From NCBI GenBank assembly GCA_027066935.1, contig JAMOMX010000249.1, forward strand, positions 1 to 10,746: DNA of 10,746 nt. The letters run 5' to 3'. This document shows, in pieces, positions 6,652 to 10,746 of this stretch (position 1 is its first letter; each line of letters starts with the position of its first letter). The notes under the pieces are model-generated. The model saw nothing but the letters and a program-made list of their open reading frames with translations. It did no database searches and was not told the origin of the DNA. This stretch comes from Sulfurimonas sp. (GTDB taxonomy: Bacteria > Campylobacterota > Campylobacteria > Campylobacterales > Sulfurimonadaceae). The position numbers and the translations under genes are program-made.

Positions 6652-8364
6652 ATGAGTATTCCAATTTATACTTACGATGCAATTATTGTTGGCGCAGGTT
6701 TAGCGGGATGTGCAGCAGCAAGAGAGTTGCAAAATGCAGGCAAGAGAGTTGCTGTTATAACAAAACTACACCCACTGAGAAGCCATTCTGGTGCAGCTCA
6801 AGGTGGTGTTAATGCTGCTTTTGGTGATGAAGACAGTGAGGAGTTGCATGAATACGATACTGTAAAAGGATCTGATTATTTAGCTGACCAAGATGCTGTT
6901 GAGTTTTTATGCAAACATGCTCCAGAAACTATTAGATGGGCTGAAAAAATGGGAGCTGCTTTTAGTCGTACACCAGATGGAAAGATCGCACAAAGACCTT
7001 TTGGTGGACAATCTTCACCTCGTGCATGTTATGCAAAGGATAGAACTGGATTAACTCTTTTGCAAACCATTTATGAGCAAGCTTATCGTGCAGGTGTAAA
7101 GTTTTGGGATGAATGGTATGTAGCTGACCTTATTTATAAAGATGGTAAGGTATCTGGCGTTGTAGCATTTAATATTCGTGATATGGAGATAGCTATCTTT
7201 AATTCAAAAGCTGTTATGTTTGCAACTGGTGGCTATGCAAGATCATTTAAAATCAATTCAAATGCGCATGCAAATACTGGTGATGGACTTTCTATAGTAG
7301 CAAGACATGGACTCCCTTTAGAAGATATGGAATTTGTGCAATTCCATCCATCTGGATTATCTGGTAATGGTGTTTTGATCTCTGAAGCTGCCCGTGGTGA
7401 GGGTGGAAAACTCTTCAATTCAGAGGGTGAGAGATTTATGGAAAAATATGCTCCAAACGCATTGGAATTAGCCTCTCGTGATGTTGTGTCTCGTGCAATA
7501 TTAAATGAGATTAGAGAAGGTCGCGGAGTTGGTCCAAGAAAAGATGCTGTTTATATTGATGTAACTCACCTTGGGCGTGATTTAATTATGCAAAGATTAC
7601 CTGAGCTTCGTGATTTAGCTATAACTTTTTTAGGATTAGACATGATAAAAGAGCCTATTTTAATCTCTGCAACAGCACACTATTCAATGGGTGGAATCCC
7701 TGTTAATATAGCTGGTAATGTTCGTAAAAATAATGATGAATTTGTTGAGGGTTTTTATGCAGCTGGTGAATGTTCATGTGTATCAGTTCATGGAGCAAAT
7801 AGACTTGGTGCAAACTCTGTCCTTGAAGCACTGTTATTTGGTCGTTATGTTGGTAAAACAATGGTTAAAGAAGTTAACGATATTGAGTTGCGTGTTGCAA
7901 CACAAGAAGATGCAGACACTGCTTTAGCAGAGATTGATTTTATGCTAAATAATAATGGTGATGAAAGTGTTCCTACTCTTAGAGAAGAGCTGCAAGATTG
8001 TATGACTGCAAATGCTGGTGCATTTAGAACACATGATACACTTCTAATAGCTGTAAATAAAATGAAAGAGATTCAAGAAAAATTTAAGAACATCCGCATT
8101 AAAGATAAATCAAAAATATTTAATACCGAGATGCAAGAAGCTATAGAATTTGGTCATATGATAGATTATTCGCGATTTATTGTTGAGAGTGCTATTGCAA
8201 GAAAAGAGAGCCGCGGTGCTCATTTTAGAGAAGATTTTGATACTCGTGATGATGAAAACTTTTTAAAACATACAATGGGTTATTTGGGAGATGATGGTGA
8301 GATTTCACTCGACTACATGGATGTTACACTTGGCAAACATGAGCTTAAAGCTAGAACATACTAA
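6652..8364 (+). CDS. sdhA: Succinate dehydrogenase/fumarate reductase flavoprotein subunit (type E)
   Basis: This 570-residue FAD subunit interconverts succinate and fumarate. It shows the dinucleotide fold GAGLAG (14-19) and RSHSGAAQGG (43-52), with H45 the expected covalent FAD ligand. Substrate-site residues are H232 in QFHP, R248 in ARGEGG, H343 in TAHYSMGG and R384 in HGANRLGANS. The catalytic set is complete. AAGGA at 6641-6645 sets the start, and an in-frame TAA at 6640-6642 rules out any longer N-terminus. There is thus no Tat leader, and the enzyme should be cytoplasmic. The downstream partners (an iron-sulfur subunit 8 nt away, then a CCG-domain subunit) place it in the haem-less type-E class. 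Direction cannot be read from sequence. In an autotrophic Campylobacterota host it could serve as fumarate reductase of the reverse TCA cycle; that is inference. Its G/C content (29 of 60 in 6781-6840) is well above that of the 1717-2481 gene. Confidence 0.95.
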   Translation: MSIPIYTYDAIIVGAGLAGCAAARELQNAGKRVAVITKLHPLRSHSGAAQGGVNAAFGDEDSEELHEYDTVKGSDYLADQDAVEFLCKHAPETIRWAEKMGAAFSRTPDGKIAQRPFGGQSSPRACYAKDRTGLTLLQTIYEQAYRAGVKFWDEWYVADLIYKDGKVSGVVAFNIRDMEIAIFNSKAVMFATGGYARSFKINSNAHANTGDGLSIVARHGLPLEDMEFVQFHPSGLSGNGVLISEAARGEGGKLFNSEGERFMEKYAPNALELASRDVVSRAILNEIREGRGVGPRKDAVYIDVTHLGRDLIMQRLPELRDLAITFLGLDMIKEPILISATAHYSMGGIPVNIAGNVRKNNDEFVEGFYAAGECSCVSVHGANRLGANSVLEALLFGRYVGKTMVKEVNDIELRVATQEDADTALAEIDFMLNNNGDESVPTLREELQDCMTANAGAFRTHDTLLIAVNKMKEIQEKFKNIRIKDKSKIFNTEMQEAIEFGHMIDYSRFIVESAIARKESRGAHFREDFDTRDDENFLKHTMGYLGDDGEISLDYMDVTLGKHELKARTY

Positions 8365-8372
8365 GGGAAATT

Positions 8373-9344
8373 ATGAGTACAATTACTATACAAAAAGTAA
8401 ACTTTAAAGTATTTCGTTTTAACAACATTGATGATTATCTTCCATATTATGAAAGTTATACTTTAGATGTTACTTCTGAAGATGTTGTTTTAGATATCTT
8501 AAATAAAATAAAATGGGAACATGATGGTAGTTTTTCATATCGTCGTAGTTGTCGCCATGGTATTTGTGGGGCATGTGCCATTAAAGTAAATGGTCGCTCA
8601 ACTCTTGCTTGTAAAGAGAGCATGTCCACTATGATTGAGTATTTTGGTACTGATTTGACTATTGAACCTTTAAGCACAAAAAGAGCTATCAAAGATCTGA
8701 TTATTGATAAATCTGACTTTTGGGAAAAACATGAGAGTGTTAAACCTTATGTTAATGCTAAAATTGATGAAACTCCATCTTGTGAGAATCTTATATCTCC
8801 AGAGGATGCAGATGCATTAAATGAAGCGGATCTATGTATTCAATGTGGATCTTGCCATTATGCTTGTCCAGTTACAGAGATAAATGATGATTTCTTTGGT
8901 CCTGCTGCATTTGTTTCTGCTTATCGCTTTGAAGCAGATGTCCGTGATGAAGATTCAGATAGACTAATAGCTGTAAATGATGAAAAACAGGGTGTTTGGG
9001 ATTGTGTAAAATGTTTTGAATGTGCAGAGGTTTGCCCAAAAGATATAAATCCAATTGAGAAAATTACTTCACTACATCAAATGGCATTTCAAAGAGGTGT
9101 TGCTAAAAATAATGTAGCAACTCGTCATGCAGTTGGCTTTAAAGATTCAATAGTTAGAAATGGTGTACTTGATGAGGGTGGATTAGTTCTTTATTCTGAG
9201 GGTCCTAGCATTATCAAACATATACCTGTTGCTCTAAAAATGTTCAAGCATGGTAAAATTGTTCCACCGTGGGCAATTGTAAAATCAGATAATATTGGCG
9301 AGATTAAAATACTTGCTCAATCTTCATCTACTGCAAAGTTTTAG
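8373..9344 (+). CDS. sdhB: Succinate dehydrogenase/fumarate reductase iron-sulfur subunit (type E)
   Basis: This electron-transfer subunit has 323 residues, about 80 longer than E. coli SdhB or FrdB because of a C-terminal extension. The N-terminal plant-ferredoxin domain carries the [2Fe-2S] ligands C60, C65, C68 (SCRHGICGAC) and C80. The C-terminal ferredoxin domain has C155-IQC-GSC-HYAC165-P and C211-VKC-FEC-AEVC221-P. In classical SdhB the second motif has only three cysteines, and the third cluster is [3Fe-4S]. Here C214 supplies a fourth, so that cluster is probably [4Fe-4S], as reported for archaeal type-E enzymes such as that of Sulfolobus. The start is preceded by AAGGGA overlapping the sdhA stop. 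It lies 10 nt before the CCG-domain gene, which it presumably feeds or draws electrons from. Confidence 0.95.
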   Translation: MSTITIQKVNFKVFRFNNIDDYLPYYESYTLDVTSEDVVLDILNKIKWEHDGSFSYRRSCRHGICGACAIKVNGRSTLACKESMSTMIEYFGTDLTIEPLSTKRAIKDLIIDKSDFWEKHESVKPYVNAKIDETPSCENLISPEDADALNEADLCIQCGSCHYACPVTEINDDFFGPAAFVSAYRFEADVRDEDSDRLIAVNDEKQGVWDCVKCFECAEVCPKDINPIEKITSLHQMAFQRGVAKNNVATRHAVGFKDSIVRNGVLDEGGLVLYSEGPSIIKHIPVALKMFKHGKIVPPWAIVKSDNIGEIKILAQSSSTAKF

Positions 9345-9354
9345 GAGTTAATAA

Positions 9355-10236
9355 ATGGAAAAATTAAGATACGCACTTTTTACAGGGTGTACTGCTAAAC
9401 AAAGTACTCCAGAGCAATTAATGTCAACATATGCGGTTGCAAAAAAATTAAATATTGAGTTAGTTGAATTGAGTGAAGCTTCATGTTGTGGAGCTTCTCA
9501 CTTACAAGATTATGATGATTTTTTATCTTTAGTTTTAAATGCTAGAAACATCGCTTATGCAGAAAAACACAGGTTAACTATGGTTACTATTTGTAACACA
9601 TGTCAATTAAACACTGCAATGACAAAACATCGTTTAGATAGTGATTCAAATTTAAAAGATAGAGTAAATAAAGAGCTTAAAGAGGTTAACCTAGAATACA
9701 AAGGCACATCTAATGTAGTTCATTTTTTATATGCAATTATTGATGATATAGGACTTGAGAAGATTACAAGTTTAGTAAAAACTCCTCTTAGTCAATTTAA
9801 TATTGCACCTTTTTATGGATGTCATAACATTAGACCATCAGAACTTCAAAATAGATCTCATAAAATTAAAGAAAATCCATATAGACCTACTTCACTTGAT
9901 AATTTGATTATTGCTTGTGGTGGTAAAAATGTTGATTATGAAGAAAAAAATAAATGTTGTGGTTTTCATGTTGAACTTCAAGCTCCAAAAACTGCTTCTA
10001 TTTTAACAGGTAATGCTATTGCTGGTGCGATGGATGGTAATGCTGATTGGATGGTTACCCCATGCCCTCTTTGTCATCTAAAGCTTGACACACAAACTAA
10101 ACATGCATCAACAGCTATTGGTCGTGAAGTCTCTATGCCTGTATTACATATGCAGCAAATGCTTGGATTAGCACTTGGTTGCCCTCAAGAAGAACTGGGT
10201 ATGAAACATCATCTTACTAAAGTGAACTTTATTTAG
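9355..10236 (+). CDS. sdhE: CCG-domain (HdrB-like) quinone-reacting subunit SdhE
   Basis: This 293-residue protein has two cysteine-rich CCG domains like subunit B of CoB-CoM heterodisulfide reductase. The first is C12-X31-C44C45-X34-C80-NT-C83 and the second C156-X44-C201C202-X34-C237-PL-C240. In HdrB such motifs bind non-cubane [4Fe-4S] clusters. In type-E succinate:quinone reductases this subunit replaces the haem-bearing membrane anchors and is thought to meet the membrane through amphipathic parts. I see no transmembrane helix. It is not the unrelated flavinylation factor also called SdhE. AGGAG at 9343-9347, overlapping the sdhB stop, sets the start. It closes the operon, and a 12-bp hairpin follows within 6 nt of its TAG. 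All eight expected cysteines are present. Confidence 0.93.
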   Translation: MEKLRYALFTGCTAKQSTPEQLMSTYAVAKKLNIELVELSEASCCGASHLQDYDDFLSLVLNARNIAYAEKHRLTMVTICNTCQLNTAMTKHRLDSDSNLKDRVNKELKEVNLEYKGTSNVVHFLYAIIDDIGLEKITSLVKTPLSQFNIAPFYGCHNIRPSELQNRSHKIKENPYRPTSLDNLIIACGGKNVDYEEKNKCCGFHVELQAPKTASILTGNAIAGAMDGNADWMVTPCPLCHLKLDTQTKHASTAIGREVSMPVLHMQQMLGLALGCPQEELGMKHHLTKVNFI

Positions 10237-10241
10237 TAAAC

Positions 10242-10269
10242 TTTATTCACCATCACTATGGTGAGTAAA
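10242..10269. terminator. Hairpin between sdhE and trpB, probable bidirectional terminator
   Basis: TTTATTCACCAT (10242-10253) pairs with ATGGTGAGTAAA (10258-10269), a 12-bp stem with one T-G wobble and a CACT loop. It lies 6 nt after the sdhE stop and 36 nt past the trpB stop on the other strand, so it is placed to end both transcripts. The A/T pairs at the stem base could supply part of a U-tract, but neither flank has a long T run, so strength is uncertain. Confidence 0.6.
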
Positions 10270-10304
10270 TACTTCTTTCAACTTTAATATCTGTTGTGTA
10301 TATT

Positions 10305-10746
10305 TTAATCGAAATTAAGTATATCTTTAGCTTGAATCATATCTTTATCACCACGACCTGAGATATTTACGATGATTAGTTTGTCTTTAATATTTGGTAG
10401 TTTTTTTAAGTATGCTATAGCATGTGAAGATTCAAATGCAGGGATAATTCCCTCTTTGCGTGAGAGCCATACAAAAGCATCTAATGCCTCATCATCTGTT
10501 ATATTATCATAACTAACTGTGCCATTATCTTTATGAAAAGCATGTTCAGGTCCAATACCAGGATAGTCTAATCCAGCACTAATTGAGTGTGCTTCTAGTA
10601 TTTGACCATCTTCATCTTGTAATAAATAACTCATTTGACCATGTAAAACACCAGGGCGACCTTTATCTAGTGAACAGCCGTGTTTATCTGTATCAACACC
10701 AAGTCCACCAGCCTCAATACCAATACATTCAACACCATCATCTTCT
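10305..10746 (-). CDS. trpB: Tryptophan synthase beta chain, C-terminal part
   Basis: About 147 C-terminal codons are present; the gene begins beyond the right edge. TrpB condenses indole with serine to make tryptophan, using pyridoxal phosphate, and pairs with TrpA. The visible family blocks, reading from the window edge, are IEAGGLGVDTDKHG, KGRPGVLHGQMSYLLQDEDG, HSISAGLDYPGIGPEH, GIIPAFESSHAI and NISGRGDKDM. The Glu in PAFESSHA and the Ser in SGRGDKD match the known cofactor-contacting residues. The PLP lysine lies outside the window. The methionine codon at 10634 is internal, because the frame stays open and conserved all the way to base 10746. The gene converges on the sdh operon across 68 nt that hold the hairpin at 10242-10269. 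No trpA or other trp gene is visible downstream. Confidence 0.96.
   Translation of the reverse strand, partial: EDDGVECIGIEAGGLGVDTDKHGCSLDKGRPGVLHGQMSYLLQDEDGQILEAHSISAGLDYPGIGPEHAFHKDNGTVSYDNITDDEALDAFVWLSRKEGIIPAFESSHAIAYLKKLPNIKDKLIIVNISGRGDKDMIQAKDILNFD

Noticed and set aside
7233..7418. Minus-strand open frame inside sdhA, with similar short frames at 7718-7927 (+), 8456-8692 (-) and 8872-9054 (-)
   Set aside because: All overlap well-supported sdhA or sdhB coding sequence, lack ribosome sites and show no recognisable motif.
6652..10236. Operon as a periplasmic methylmenaquinol:fumarate reductase (MfrABE) or as a heterodisulfide reductase
   Set aside because: The flavoprotein lacks a Tat leader, and the CCG subunit is paired with SdhA and SdhB rather than HdrA and HdrC.
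10632..10634. ATG at 10634 as the start of a small minus-strand gene
   Set aside because: The frame continues upstream to the window edge with conserved TrpB sequence, so this is an internal methionine.
1..10746. A defence system, mobile element, CRISPR array or other new multi-gene system
   Set aside because: All recognisable genes are core metabolism or translation; I saw no transposase, integrase, repeat array, nuclease or toxin motif, and only one gene is fully unassigned.

Overview
The window is A/T-rich, and its gene content fits a Campylobacterota chromosome, most likely a Sulfurimonas-like chemolithotroph. The clues are a UbiD-family decarboxylase of the menaquinone type, compact single-domain TruD and ThiL, a type-E (heterodisulfide-reductase-like) succinate:quinone oxidoreductase, and a TGn-TATAAT extended -10 promoter. 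The genus is inferred from overall protein character, not from a database search. I see no tRNA, rRNA, CRISPR array, insertion sequence, attachment site or phage gene.

Layout. (1) Positions 1-505 hold the 3' end of a UbiD-family decarboxylase gene on the + strand. (2) ychF (620-1720, +) follows a 114-nt gap containing an AT-rich perfect dyad. (3) A tight minus-strand operon runs from 5248 down to 1717: thiL, truD, psd, then an unrecognised 254-residue protein. Gaps are 8, 13 and 1 nt, and the last stop codon interlocks with the ychF stop codon. (4) A divergent + strand gene (5305-6510) encodes a two-transmembrane protein with a degenerate GGDEF domain. Its likely promoter is interleaved with that of the thiL operon. 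(5) A three-gene + strand operon (6652-10236) encodes flavoprotein, iron-sulfur and CCG-domain subunits of a type-E succinate dehydrogenase/fumarate reductase. It ends at a 12-bp hairpin. (6) The 3' end of trpB (10305 to the window edge) lies convergent to it on the minus strand.

Function. Most genes are housekeeping: ribosome-linked ATPase, thiamine diphosphate synthesis, tRNA pseudouridylation, phosphatidylethanolamine synthesis and tryptophan synthesis. The SdhABE-like complex links the TCA (or reverse TCA) cycle to the quinone pool. The partial UbiD protein probably helps to make that quinone.

Nothing in the window is convincingly a new multi-gene system. The points most worth a second look are: a GGDEF-like membrane protein whose active and inhibitory sites are both degraded; the unrecognised, very A/T-rich gene coupled to psd; a hairpin placed to act as a ychF terminator inside that gene's coding sequence; an extra cysteine in the iron-sulfur subunit; and a flavoprotein that cannot carry a Tat leader, unlike the periplasmic relatives.
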